Assembly (NCBI GenBank): GCA_022712835.1
Contig: JAFLJU010000525.1
Location: 1 to 18,324 of the forward strand
Source: Desulfobacteraceae bacterium
GTDB lineage: Bacteria; Desulfobacterota; Desulfobacteria; Desulfobacterales; Desulfobacteraceae
Direction: 5' to 3'
DNA: 18,324 nt
In this document: piece after piece, positions 1 to 6,858 of the stretch
How the letters are laid out: each line of letters begins with the position of its first letter
Position numbering within the stretch: position 1 is the stretch's first letter
Notes under the pieces: generated by a model
Told to the model about the DNA's origin: nothing
The model's input: only the letters and a program-made list of their open reading frames with translations
Databases searched by the model: none
Made by a program: the position numbers and the translations under genes

Positions 1-397
1 CAAATATCTGGTAGTCGTCGATGACGAAATCTTTCCTCAATACCGGCAGGTCCGTGGCTTTGCAGGCAAGTTCAAGGTCGCTTAGGCTGCCCTTGAAATA
101 AACCGGTTCGGTGAGTACCGAAATGGCCCTGGCCCCGGCCGTAGTATATTTTTTAACATAGGATTCCACATCCAGGTCCAATCGGATCTCCCCCCGGGAG
201 GGGGAGGCTTTTTTGATTTCCGCAATGATCCCCACATTCTCCCCATGGCTTTCTGCCATGGCAGACAAAAAACTTGTGGGCGTTTTTGTCTGTTCGGCTT
301 CCCGGCGAATGGTTTTCAAGGGAACAGCCGATCTGTTTTGTTTAATCTCTTCCTGCTTTATTTCCACCATTTTTCTTAAAAAACCCTCGACTTTCAT
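1..397 (-). CDS. trpC: Indole-3-glycerol-phosphate synthase, N-terminal part (cut by window edge)
   Basis: TrpC closes the indole ring in tryptophan synthesis, turning carboxyphenylamino-deoxyribulose phosphate into indole-3-glycerol phosphate in the cytoplasm. Reading left from the ATG at 397-395, the frame stays open for 132 codons to the edge of the window, so the C-terminal half is missing. The visible part carries the family signatures: AEIKKASPSRG (catalytic Lys and phosphate contact), then LTEPVYFKGS, then LRKDFVIDDYQIF. The first 50 or so residues are a charged helix, as in the family. The start lies one base after the trpD stop (TAA-G-ATG), so it is the fourth gene of the trp operon and probably translationally coupled. 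The ribosome-binding site is weak. Identification is secure; only the ending is unknown. Confidence 0.95.
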   Translation of the reverse strand, partial: MKVEGFLRKMVEIKQEEIKQNRSAVPLKTIRREAEQTKTPTSFLSAMAESHGENVGIIAEIKKASPSRGEIRLDLDVESYVKKYTTAGARAISVLTEPVYFKGSLSDLELACKATDLPVLRKDFVIDDYQIF

Positions 398-398
398 C

Positions 399-1418
399 TT
401 AACCATTCTCCCGGGTGTATTGGGCCAGACGCTCAAGCTTTTCCAGGGCCTTGCCGGATTCAATGGCTTTTCTGGCAAGACTGATCCCCTCTTCAATTGT
501 ATGGACCATATTTGCTGCCACAAGACCCACACCTGAATTGAGCAGGACGATGTCTTGCTTGGGGCCTTTTTGACCCGAAAGGATATCCCGGGTAATGGCG
601 GCATTTGTCTGCACATCTCCGCCTTTCAGGTCATTGGGGTCTGCATAGTCCTCAAAATAGTTCAAAGGATCCAGATCATAGGATTTTATGGTATTGTCAC
701 ACAGTTCTGAAACCCGGGTTAGATTGGTGGTGGTGATTTCATCCATGCCGTCGTGGCCGTGGACCACAAAGGCGCGTTCCACACCGAGCAGTTTCAAAGC
801 TTGTGCAAACATTTCTGTAAGCCCTGGGGCATAGACCCCCAGGATTTGACAGGAGGCAGCCGCCGGGTTGGTAAGCGGCCCCAACATATTGAAGATGCTG
901 CGGATGCCGCAGTCTTGCCTTGCCTTGCCTGCATATTTCATGGATCCGTGGTACATGGGGGCAAACATGAAGCCAATACCGATCTCGTTGATGGCCTCTT
1001 CCACAATTTCAGGATCGATATTCAGATTAACCCCTAGGGCTTCGAGCACATCGGCACTGCCGCATTTGCTTGAGATACTTCTGTTACCGTGTTTGGCCAC
1101 GGTAACGCCGGCTCCCGCCACCACAAAGGCGGTGGTGGTGGATATATTAAAGGAGCCAGAGGAATCCCCTCCGGTTCCGCAGGTATCGATTACATTTTTG
1201 GACAGGGTCTGGATTCGAATCGCTTTTCGCCGCATGGCACGGGCAGCTCCTGCCAACTCTTCAAAGGTTTCCCCCTTGGTGGCAAGGGCCGCCATAAAAG
1301 CGCCGATCTGGGCCTCTTTTATTTCACCTGAGAAAATATCGGTGAGCATGGATGCCATTTGATCCTGGGAAAGGTTTTGGCCCCCAATGATGGTATTAAG
1401 GTTTGCTGTAAATGTCAT
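399..1418 (-). CDS. trpD: Anthranilate phosphoribosyltransferase
   Basis: TrpD transfers the phosphoribosyl group of PRPP to anthranilate, the second step of the tryptophan branch. The 339 residues match the usual length of a stand-alone TrpD. The PRPP-binding glycine motif GTGGD is at about residues 81-85, followed by NIST (91-94) and KHGNR (109-113). An HGHDGMDEI segment near residue 220 fits the Mg-binding and anthranilate-binding region. The N-terminal helical bundle contains LSQDQMASMLTDIFSG. The start ATG follows the trpG stop by one base (TGA-G-ATG), and an AAGGAG ribosome-binding site lies inside the trpG end, so coupling is likely. It is not fused to trpG, unlike in the enteric bacteria. 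Confidence 0.97.
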   Translation of the reverse strand: MTFTANLNTIIGGQNLSQDQMASMLTDIFSGEIKEAQIGAFMAALATKGETFEELAGAARAMRRKAIRIQTLSKNVIDTCGTGGDSSGSFNISTTTAFVVAGAGVTVAKHGNRSISSKCGSADVLEALGVNLNIDPEIVEEAINEIGIGFMFAPMYHGSMKYAGKARQDCGIRSIFNMLGPLTNPAAASCQILGVYAPGLTEMFAQALKLLGVERAFVVHGHDGMDEITTTNLTRVSELCDNTIKSYDLDPLNYFEDYADPNDLKGGDVQTNAAITRDILSGQKGPKQDIVLLNSGVGLVAANMVHTIEEGISLARKAIESGKALEKLERLAQYTRENG

Positions 1419-1419
1419 C

Positions 1420-1989
1420 TCATACTCCTTTGATAAAGTTCCGGATCAGCCGTTTGCCCACGGTGGTCATGAAGGACTCCGGGTGGAACTGCACTCCCTG
1501 GGTGGGATGTTCTTTGTGGCGGATGCCCATGATTTCACCATCATCTGTTCTGGCCGTTACCTCAAGACAGTCTGGCAAATCTTCTTCCCGGACGGCCAGG
1601 GAATGGTAGCGCATGACGGAAAAAGGGCTTTTTATTCCTGAAAAGATATCTTCCCCGTTGGCTTCAATCATGGAGGTTTTGCCATGCATGATTTTCTTGG
1701 CGTGGATGATGGTTCCACCAAACGCTTGGGCTATGGTCTGGTGTCCCAGGCACACCCCTAAAATGGGGATTACACCCGATAGATGTTTAACAACATCCAG
1801 GGAAATCCCGGCATCCTCAGGTCTTCCAGGGCCGGGTGATATCACGATGGCGTTTGGGTTGAATTTTTTAAGTTCCTCCACACAGATCTTGTCATTTCTG
1901 AAAACCTCTACCCTGGCCCCGGTGTGGAGAACATAGTGGACCAGATTAAAGGTGAAAGAATCATAGTTATCAATAATGGCTACCTGCAT
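1420..1989 (-). CDS. trpG: Anthranilate synthase component II (glutamine amidotransferase)
   Basis: This is the class I glutamine amidotransferase subunit that releases ammonia from glutamine and passes it to TrpE. The 189 residues are the standard single-domain size. The nucleophile is Cys80 in GVCLGHQTIAQAFGG. The rest of the triad is His169 and Glu171 in VQFHPES. The N-terminus IDNYDSFTFNLVHY and the SPGPGRPEDAG segment (51-61) are typical of TrpG/PabA. The same protein might also serve folate synthesis as PabA, which sequence alone cannot exclude. Placement directly behind trpE makes TrpG the main role. The ATG abuts the trpE stop (TAA-ATG), with a GGAGG-like ribosome-binding site in the end of trpE. 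Confidence 0.96.
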   Translation of the reverse strand: MQVAIIDNYDSFTFNLVHYVLHTGARVEVFRNDKICVEELKKFNPNAIVISPGPGRPEDAGISLDVVKHLSGVIPILGVCLGHQTIAQAFGGTIIHAKKIMHGKTSMIEANGEDIFSGIKSPFSVMRYHSLAVREEDLPDCLEVTARTDDGEIMGIRHKEHPTQGVQFHPESFMTTVGKRLIRNFIKGV

Positions 1990-3498
1990 TTATTTGCCTC
2001 CGTTAATATCTGAAAGGGCAAGTTTCAAGGCCATTTCCACACTCTTTGCCTTATTTTTGCACTCTTCATGTTCTGTTTTGGGATCTGAGTCATGGACAAT
2101 CCCGGCACCCGCCTGGACGGTGAGGGTATCATTTTCCATGACAGCCGTGCGGATGGTGATGGCAAAATCCATGTTTCCGGTAAAGGAAATATACCCGGCA
2201 GCCCCCCCATATACTCCCCTGGGACGATTTTCAAGTTCGGAAATGATTTCCATGGCCCGGATTTTTGGCGCCCCGGACAGGGTCCCGGCCGGAAAGGTGG
2301 CCTTGAATAGATCAAAGGCGTCACAGCCTTGTTTCAGGTCACAGGTGATATTAGACACCAGGTGCATGACATGGGAATACCGTTCAATCACCATGGTATC
2401 AGTGACCTGGACGGTTCCGGCTTCGGCAATCCTGCCCAGATCGTTTCGGCCAAGATCAATGAGCATCACGTGTTCCGCCCTTTCCTTTTCATCATTTAAG
2501 AGTTCATCTGCAAGCGCTCGATCCTCTTGTTCCGTGGCCCCCCGGGGTCTTGTCCCCGCAATGGGGCGAAGGGTTGCAATGTTGTTTTCCAGCCGCACCA
2601 TGGTTTCAGGTGAAGAACCGGCAATAACGGTATCGGAAAAGTTCATGAAAAACATATAGGGAGAGGGGTTGATATACCGCTGGGCCCTGTATATAAGGAC
2701 GGGATCTATGGCCGCCTTACAAGAAAAGGGCTGGGAATAGACTGCCTGGAAAACATCTCCTTCCACTATATGATTTTTTATGGTTTCAACCCCCTGAATG
2801 TATTGGTCTTCCGGTGTCAGGGGACTGAAGCTGACATCGGGTATGGGGTCATGTTTCTTTTTTTCAAAAGGCTTATGGATGGTATCCACAAGGGCGCTCA
2901 GATCCGCCTTGGCTTCATCAAAGATCTTGCCTGGATCTGAAGGATTGGATTTTGTTGAATTCCCGGGCAGGTAGCATATTTTCACACAGGTAAGGGTTTG
3001 TTTCATATTATCAAAAATAATCATACAATCCGGGATGATAAAATGACCATAGGGGGTCCCTTCTGGCAGGGACACTTTGATATCTTCAAAAAAGGACACC
3101 ATTTCATAGGTGAAATATCCCGTGAGTCCACTCCAGAAACGGGGCAGGTCTGGGATATCAGCAGGGGTATATCCGTTGATGAGCGTGCGCATCACCCCCA
3201 GAGGATCGTTTTTATGGAGAATTTTTTCTTGTTTATTTTGGGTGGTGATTTCCACATACTCTTTGAATATTTTGACGGTGCCAAAAGCGGATACACCTAA
3301 AAAACTATATCTGGCCCATCTTTCGCCGCCTTCCACACTTTCCAGTAAAAAACATTCTTTGTTTTTGTCATAGAATTTTTGCAAAATAGAGACCGGGGTG
3401 TCGGTATCGGCTAACACCCTTGTACAGACAGGGATCACATTGGCGGTCCCGGCAAGGGAAACAAATTTTTCTTTATTGGGAAATTGTTCTAATATCAT
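1990..3498 (-). CDS. trpE: Anthranilate synthase component I
   Basis: TrpE converts chorismate plus ammonia to anthranilate, the committed step to tryptophan. At 502 residues it is full length. The N-terminal domain carries LLESVEGGERWARYSFLG starting at residue 51. In characterised TrpE the LLES stretch forms part of the tryptophan feedback site, so allosteric inhibition is likely retained. The C-terminal chorismate-binding domain has GTRPRGATEQEDR, LIDLGRNDLGRIAEAGTV, TFPAGTLSGAPKIRAMEI and GAGIVHDSDPKTEHEEC, all hallmarks of the family. A usable AGGA lies about 9 nt before the ATG. It is the first structural gene of the operon and lies behind the attenuator described at 3522-3731. Confidence 0.97.
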   Translation of the reverse strand: MILEQFPNKEKFVSLAGTANVIPVCTRVLADTDTPVSILQKFYDKNKECFLLESVEGGERWARYSFLGVSAFGTVKIFKEYVEITTQNKQEKILHKNDPLGVMRTLINGYTPADIPDLPRFWSGLTGYFTYEMVSFFEDIKVSLPEGTPYGHFIIPDCMIIFDNMKQTLTCVKICYLPGNSTKSNPSDPGKIFDEAKADLSALVDTIHKPFEKKKHDPIPDVSFSPLTPEDQYIQGVETIKNHIVEGDVFQAVYSQPFSCKAAIDPVLIYRAQRYINPSPYMFFMNFSDTVIAGSSPETMVRLENNIATLRPIAGTRPRGATEQEDRALADELLNDEKERAEHVMLIDLGRNDLGRIAEAGTVQVTDTMVIERYSHVMHLVSNITCDLKQGCDAFDLFKATFPAGTLSGAPKIRAMEIISELENRPRGVYGGAAGYISFTGNMDFAITIRTAVMENDTLTVQAGAGIVHDSDPKTEHEECKNKAKSVEMALKLALSDINGGK

Positions 3499-3521
3499 GG
3501 TGTTTTTCCTAGGTCATAAAT

Positions 3522-3552
3522 AAAAAAAGGCATGCACGTATTTTATGCAGCC
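3522..3552 (-). terminator. trp attenuator: intrinsic terminator before trpE
   Basis: On the minus strand, arms GGCTGCA and TGCAxGCC (one bulged base) form a 7-bp stem with a 9-nt loop and are followed at once by seven T residues (3528-3522). It ends about 23 nt before the trpE start. The position between leader peptide and first structural gene is that of a transcription attenuator. The 5' arm (3546-3552) is also able to pair with an upstream segment, which would prevent the terminator. Confidence 0.8.
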
Positions 3553-3670
3553 AATATTTAAACGACTGCAACAGCGTTGTGAATCGGCTGCTGCATTGAC
3601 GGGTTTGTGGGATCAAATCTATTAGATCAAATCTATCAGATCAAACAAGGGGTTCAAAGCAGCAGCAAGC
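3546..3670 (-). promoter_or_regulatory. trp leader alternative stems (antiterminator and competing pairings)
   Basis: Four overlapping pairings can be drawn by hand on the minus-strand RNA. Segment 1 (3659-3666, GCTGCTGC, inside the end of trpL) matches segment 2 (3587-3594, GCAGCAGC) over 8 bp. Segment 2 (3587-3595) also pairs with segment 3 (3567-3575) over 9 bp with one G-U. Segment 3 (3564-3570, TGCAGTC) pairs with the terminator 5' arm (3546-3552, GGCTGCA) over 7 bp with one G-U and an 11-nt loop. That 5' arm finally pairs within the terminator. Neighbouring pairings exclude each other, which is the architecture of a ribosome-mediated attenuator. Energies were not calculated. Confidence 0.72.
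3611..3645 (-). repeat. 14-nt tandem repeat, 2.5 copies, inside the trp leader
   Basis: On the minus strand TTTGATCTGATAGA is followed by TTTGATCTAATAGA and then the partial unit TTTGATC. The repeat sits between the trpL stop codon and segment 2 of the attenuator. It may only set the distance between leader peptide and switch; no known binding site was recognised. Confidence 0.7.
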
Positions 3671-3731
3671 GCCATAGGGGCCAGGGCCACCATTGGGAGA
3701 ACATTGTGTTTTTTGATTGAAATGGTCTCAT
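3654..3731 (-). CDS. trpL: trp operon leader peptide, 25 aa with four Trp codons
   Basis: A 25-codon frame on the minus strand starts at ATG 3731-3729 and stops at TGA 3656-3654. Its second half reads SQWWPWPLWRLLLL, with Trp at residues 14, 15, 17 and 20. Four Trp codons in seven positions of a short peptide just upstream of trpE are the signature of a Trp-sensing leader peptide. A GGGA lies 7 nt before the ATG and can serve as ribosome-binding site. The last four Leu codons form segment 1 of the RNA switch. Expected role: ribosomes pause at the Trp codons when charged tRNA-Trp is scarce and so set the fate of the downstream terminator. It is too short to be picked up by routine gene calling. 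Confidence 0.85.
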   Translation of the reverse strand: MRPFQSKNTMFSQWWPWPLWRLLLL

Positions 3732-3742
3732 CTGTTTTTCCC

Positions 3743-3765
3743 ATTTAGTCGATTTTATGCTAAAT
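3743..3765. promoter_or_regulatory. Inverted repeat ATTTAG-N11-CTAAAT near the trp transcription start
   Basis: Two 6-bp arms are separated by 11 bp and lie between the predicted trp transcription start and the trpL ATG. The position would suit an operator or a 5' RNA hairpin. It does not match the E. coli TrpR operator. The arms are AT-rich and chance cannot be excluded. Confidence 0.3.
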
Positions 3766-3790
3766 TTATTAAACAATAATACGGGTGACT

Positions 3791-3818
3791 ATTTAAATGA
3801 TTTGAGAAGACTTGTCAA
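3791..3818 (-). promoter_or_regulatory. Predicted sigma70 promoter of the trp operon
   Basis: On the minus strand a perfect -35 TTGACA (3818-3813) is followed after 16 bp by TTAAAT (3796-3791), which matches the -10 consensus at four of six positions. Transcription would start near 3784, giving an RNA leader of about 285 nt before trpE that contains trpL and the attenuator. Confidence 0.65.
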
Positions 3819-3823
3819 TACAA

Positions 3824-3845
3824 TTGTTTCTATGAGTAGAAACAA
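3824..3845. promoter_or_regulatory. Perfect 9-bp palindrome just upstream of the trp -35 box
   Basis: TTGTTTCTA and TAGAAACAA are exact reverse complements separated by TGAG. The site ends 6 bp from the trp -35 hexamer and also lies ahead of the divergent radical SAM gene. It could be a regulator site shared by the two transcription units. No known regulator consensus was recognised. Confidence 0.45.
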
Positions 3846-4007
3846 GGTTGGCAATGGTTTTTCCATTCTGGGGTGCTATCTGTCTGATTTTATGAAAAAA
3901 TCTCAATCTTTTCAAAGAACCCCCGAAAATTCCAAGTGTGGATTTGGATTAAATATGATACATGTTGGGTCTATTTTTTAAAATTATTATGTAAGGACAA
4001 ATCCTTT
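3846..4007 (+). promoter_or_regulatory. Upstream region of the radical SAM operon with a weak promoter candidate
   Basis: Together with the trp leader this makes a 509-bp gap between trpE and the radical SAM gene. In this part a TATGAT (3954-3959) resembles a -10 box, with only a poor -35 (TTCCAA at 3930-3935, 18-bp spacer). An AAGGA at 3993-3997 is the ribosome-binding site for the ATG at 4008. A 74-codon open frame from 3757 to 3981 crosses the trp promoter without a ribosome-binding site and is not called. Confidence 0.35.
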
Positions 4008-5543
4008 ATGTTGCTCATTTTCCCCCCGGTTGCAAAACCCTGTGAACCACCGGCCGGGGTAGCCTTGCTGGCTGCTGCTTTAAAAAGTCATGGGCTGCCC
4101 TGCAGTGTCTATGACGCAAGTGTTGACGGAATAATGTATTTAATCGAATCGGTCCGGGATGCAAAAGACCCATGGTCTTTGCGGGCATTGAAAAACAGAG
4201 ACTCCATCATATCTGATCTGAAGACCCCGAAGCTATATACAAATGTGGACCGCTATCACCAACGGGTCTATGATCTGAACAGGCTTTTGTCTATCTCCGT
4301 GGATCAAACCCGGTTTAAGATCAGCCTGAGCGATTATTCAGATAACCTTCTTTCTTCTGTGGATAGTAAGGATCTTTTAAAAAGTGCGACAGCCTTTGAA
4401 GAGAACCCGTTTTTCCCATTTTTTGAACAAAAGATCCGGCCCCTGATTCTGGCATCTGATTCTGAATATGTGGGGATTTCCCTTTGTTATTTGAACCAGG
4501 CCCTGGTCAGTTTTGCCCTGGCCGGCTGGATAAAACATAACTTTAAAGACAAAAAAATCGTCATGGGGGGCGGGCTTATCTCCTCTTGGATGAGTCGGCC
4601 CGAATTTGGGGATGCGTCCCATAATCCATTTTCCGGCTTGATTGATCGAATGATCAAAGGGGAGGGAGAGCAACCCCTGCTTGCGCTTTTCGGTGTAACG
4701 GATGCCCAAAAACATTATGTTCCCGATTATGGATTTGCCAAAAAGCATGCCTACCTGGCACCCGGGAGAATCTTGCCCTTTCGGGCTTCCATCGGTTGCT
4801 ATTGGAGTAAATGCAGATTTTGTCCTGAGCGAGCGGAAACCCGACCCTATTCGACAAAGCGGTCGGACATTATGTTGGAAGATTTAAAACAGATGACCTA
4901 CGAATATGCGCCGGATTATGTGCATTTTATTGACAATGCTGTTACCCCGGCATTTTTGAAAGCCTTGTCCCAAACCGAACTGGGATTTAAATGGTACGGG
5001 TTTGTACGATTCGAAAAGGAGTTTTTAAACTTTGAGTTTTGTAAGAATCTAAAAAAGAGCGGATGTGAGATGCTGAAACTTGGTCTTGAATCCGGGGATC
5101 AGGATGTGCTGGAACAGATGAACAAAGGGACAGACCTTGGGATGGTTGAAATCATTCTTTCAAATCTTAAGAAAGCCGGAATTTTGACCTATGTTTATCT
5201 TTTGTTTGGCACCAGTTTTGAAGATGAAACCGCTGCCCGGAAAACCCTTGACTATATTAAGATCCACAAGGGCAACATTGACTATTTGAACCTGGCGGTT
5301 TTTAATCTGCCCAAATTCAGTGAAGATGCCAAAGCCCTTGAGACCCAGGAGTTTTACCACGGAGATCTGTCCTTGTACCTGAATTTTATACATCCAATGG
5401 GCTGGACCCGGCGAAAAGTAAAAAATTTTTTAGACAAGGAGTTTAAAAAACAACTGGCCATTGGATCGGAATTCAGGAAAAATCCTGCCTATTTTTCATC
5501 CAATCATGCCATGCTCTTTAATCAGTTGGAGGATAAAAAATGA
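4008..5543 (+). CDS. B12-binding-domain-type radical SAM protein
   Basis: A 511-residue protein of the two-domain radical SAM class. The N-terminal part (LLIFPPVAKPCEPPAGVALL, then EYVGISLCYLNQALVSFA and KKIVMGGG near residues 160-190) has the Rossmann-like pattern of cobalamin-binding domains, but I see no DxHxxG cobalamin motif. The radical SAM core begins at SIGCYWSKCRFC with Cys264, Cys269 and Cys272, that is CX4CX2C rather than the usual CX3CX2C. GLESGDQDVLEQMNKGT and TYVYLLFGTSFEDE follow as in the barrel of this class. The substrate is unknown. I chose the ATG at 4008 because AAGGA lies 10 nt upstream; an in-frame start at 3936 would add 24 unlike residues. Its stop overlaps the cinA start (ATGA), so the two are coupled. 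Confidence 0.88.
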   Translation: MLLIFPPVAKPCEPPAGVALLAAALKSHGLPCSVYDASVDGIMYLIESVRDAKDPWSLRALKNRDSIISDLKTPKLYTNVDRYHQRVYDLNRLLSISVDQTRFKISLSDYSDNLLSSVDSKDLLKSATAFEENPFFPFFEQKIRPLILASDSEYVGISLCYLNQALVSFALAGWIKHNFKDKKIVMGGGLISSWMSRPEFGDASHNPFSGLIDRMIKGEGEQPLLALFGVTDAQKHYVPDYGFAKKHAYLAPGRILPFRASIGCYWSKCRFCPERAETRPYSTKRSDIMLEDLKQMTYEYAPDYVHFIDNAVTPAFLKALSQTELGFKWYGFVRFEKEFLNFEFCKNLKKSGCEMLKLGLESGDQDVLEQMNKGTDLGMVEIILSNLKKAGILTYVYLLFGTSFEDETAARKTLDYIKIHKGNIDYLNLAVFNLPKFSEDAKALETQEFYHGDLSLYLNFIHPMGWTRRKVKNFLDKEFKKQLAIGSEFRKNPAYFSSNHAMLFNQLEDKK

Positions 5544-6838
5544 TTGCAGAAATACTTTCCACCGGGGATGAAGTCCTTCTCGGTGATATTGTGGATACCA
5601 ACAGCCGCTTTTTGTGCGAAGGGCTTAAGGAATTGGGGTTTGGGGTTCAACAAATTACGGCGGTGGGAGATAAGGTGGAATTGATAAGCCAAACCATTCT
5701 TCAAATCGCCAAACGGGCCGATATCTGTCTTGTCACCGGTGGCCTTGGGCCCACCCTGGATGATCTGACCGCTTTAGGATGCGCCATGGCTGCTGGAGAA
5801 GAACTGAAGTTAAATCCCCATGCCCTTGAAACCATGGAGGCCTTTTTTAAAAAAAGAGGGTTTGAACTTACCAAGACCAACCAAAAACAGGCCATGTTGC
5901 CTGCCTCGGCAGAGGTCCTGGTCAACCGTCACGGGACAGCCCCTGGCTTTTACATGAAGTTGTGTCAGTGTCATTTCTTTTTTATGCCGGGAGTGCCTTC
6001 GGAAATGAAGTTTATGTTTGACGAACAGATCAAGGGCAAGCTTTTAGACACCTTTGGTATCAAAAATAAAATTTTTATTGAACGGCTTATGGTTTTCGGG
6101 ATAGGCGAATCACGGGTGGGAGAACTTTTAGGAGGGTTTGAAGACAAATTTGCCGGGATGAGTCTGGGATTCAGGGCCAGATTCCCGTTTATTGAGGTCA
6201 AAATTGTAAGTTCTGTGCCAGGCGGCCCAGGTGAATCAAGTGAACCAAGTGAACCAGACGAACCAGATGACATCCATATAAAACATATGGCAACTGCAAG
6301 ACAATGGGCCATATCCCGTCTTGAAAACAAGGTGATTTCTCCCAAAGGCCAAACCCTTGAGCAAGAGGTAGGAAGGCTCTTAACAGAAAAAAAATTCACC
6401 CTTGCCATTGCAGAATCTTGTACGGGTGGCATGATTTCCAACCTGGTCACCGATGTGGCTGGCAGTTCAGATTATTTTCTTTTTTCAGCCATCACCTATT
6501 CCAATGACGCCAAGATGAATATCCTGGGGGTTTCACAAGCCACCCTAGAGGCCCATGGAGCCGTCCATGAGCAGACAGCCCTTGAAATGGCTGTGGGCGT
6601 TAAACGAGCAGGCCAGGCCGATTGGGCAATTTCAACCACGGGGGTTGCAGGACCAACGGGAGGCACCGATGAAAAGCCTGTTGGCACGGTTTGTATTGGC
6701 ATTGCAGGTCCCGGGTTTGAAACGGCAAAACGGTATACCTTTAATTTCGGGAGCAGGGCAAGGAACAAAGAGATGTTTGCCGCCACGGCGCTTGAAGTTC
6801 TGAGGCGTCAGTTGGTGAAAGTTAAAAGCCATCATTAA
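5540..6838 (+). CDS. cinA: CinA family protein (nucleotide pyrophosphatase-like domain plus NMN amidohydrolase domain)
   Basis: The 432 residues hold two domains. The N-terminal MoaB/MoeA-like domain has AEILSTGDEVLLGDIVDTNS and VTGGLGPTLDDLTA. In studied CinA proteins this part acts as an ADP-ribose pyrophosphatase. The C-terminal PncC domain has AIAESCTGGMISN with the catalytic Ser and ISTTGVAGPTGGT. It deamidates nicotinamide mononucleotide for NAD salvage. Length and domain order are those of full CinA. The start overlaps the upstream stop as ATGA and has a GGAGG 8 nt ahead. Odd: between the domains, at about residues 231-244, is a Glu/Pro/Ser-rich linker coded by a 9-nt tandem repeat. 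The link to the radical SAM protein and the pump is positional only. Confidence 0.94.
   Translation: MIAEILSTGDEVLLGDIVDTNSRFLCEGLKELGFGVQQITAVGDKVELISQTILQIAKRADICLVTGGLGPTLDDLTALGCAMAAGEELKLNPHALETMEAFFKKRGFELTKTNQKQAMLPASAEVLVNRHGTAPGFYMKLCQCHFFFMPGVPSEMKFMFDEQIKGKLLDTFGIKNKIFIERLMVFGIGESRVGELLGGFEDKFAGMSLGFRARFPFIEVKIVSSVPGGPGESSEPSEPDEPDDIHIKHMATARQWAISRLENKVISPKGQTLEQEVGRLLTEKKFTLAIAESCTGGMISNLVTDVAGSSDYFLFSAITYSNDAKMNILGVSQATLEAHGAVHEQTALEMAVGVKRAGQADWAISTTGVAGPTGGTDEKPVGTVCIGIAGPGFETAKRYTFNFGSRARNKEMFAATALEVLRRQLVKVKSHH
6230..6271 (+). repeat. 9-nt in-frame tandem repeat within cinA
   Basis: Successive 9-nt units GGTGAATCA, AGTGAACCA, AGTGAACCA and GACGAACCA, plus a partial GATGAC, code for a Ser/Asp-Glu-Pro linker. 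Because the unit is a multiple of three, copy changes would alter linker length without shifting the frame. Confidence 0.75.
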
Positions 6839-6858
6839 TCGTTAGAATGGGAGTATCT

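Noticed and set aside
1976..2659. 227-codon plus-strand frame antisense to trpE
   Set aside because: It lies entirely opposite well-supported trpE coding sequence, and its composition is that of a shadow frame.
3622..3744. A 40-codon hydrophobic frame on the minus strand overlapping trpL in another frame
   Set aside because: It has no ribosome-binding site and no Trp codons, and its hydrophobic look follows from GC-rich codons of the switch segments. The trpL frame explains the region better.
3757..3981. 74-codon plus-strand frame upstream of the radical SAM gene
   Set aside because: It lacks a ribosome-binding site, crosses the trp promoter and palindrome, and has no recognisable family.
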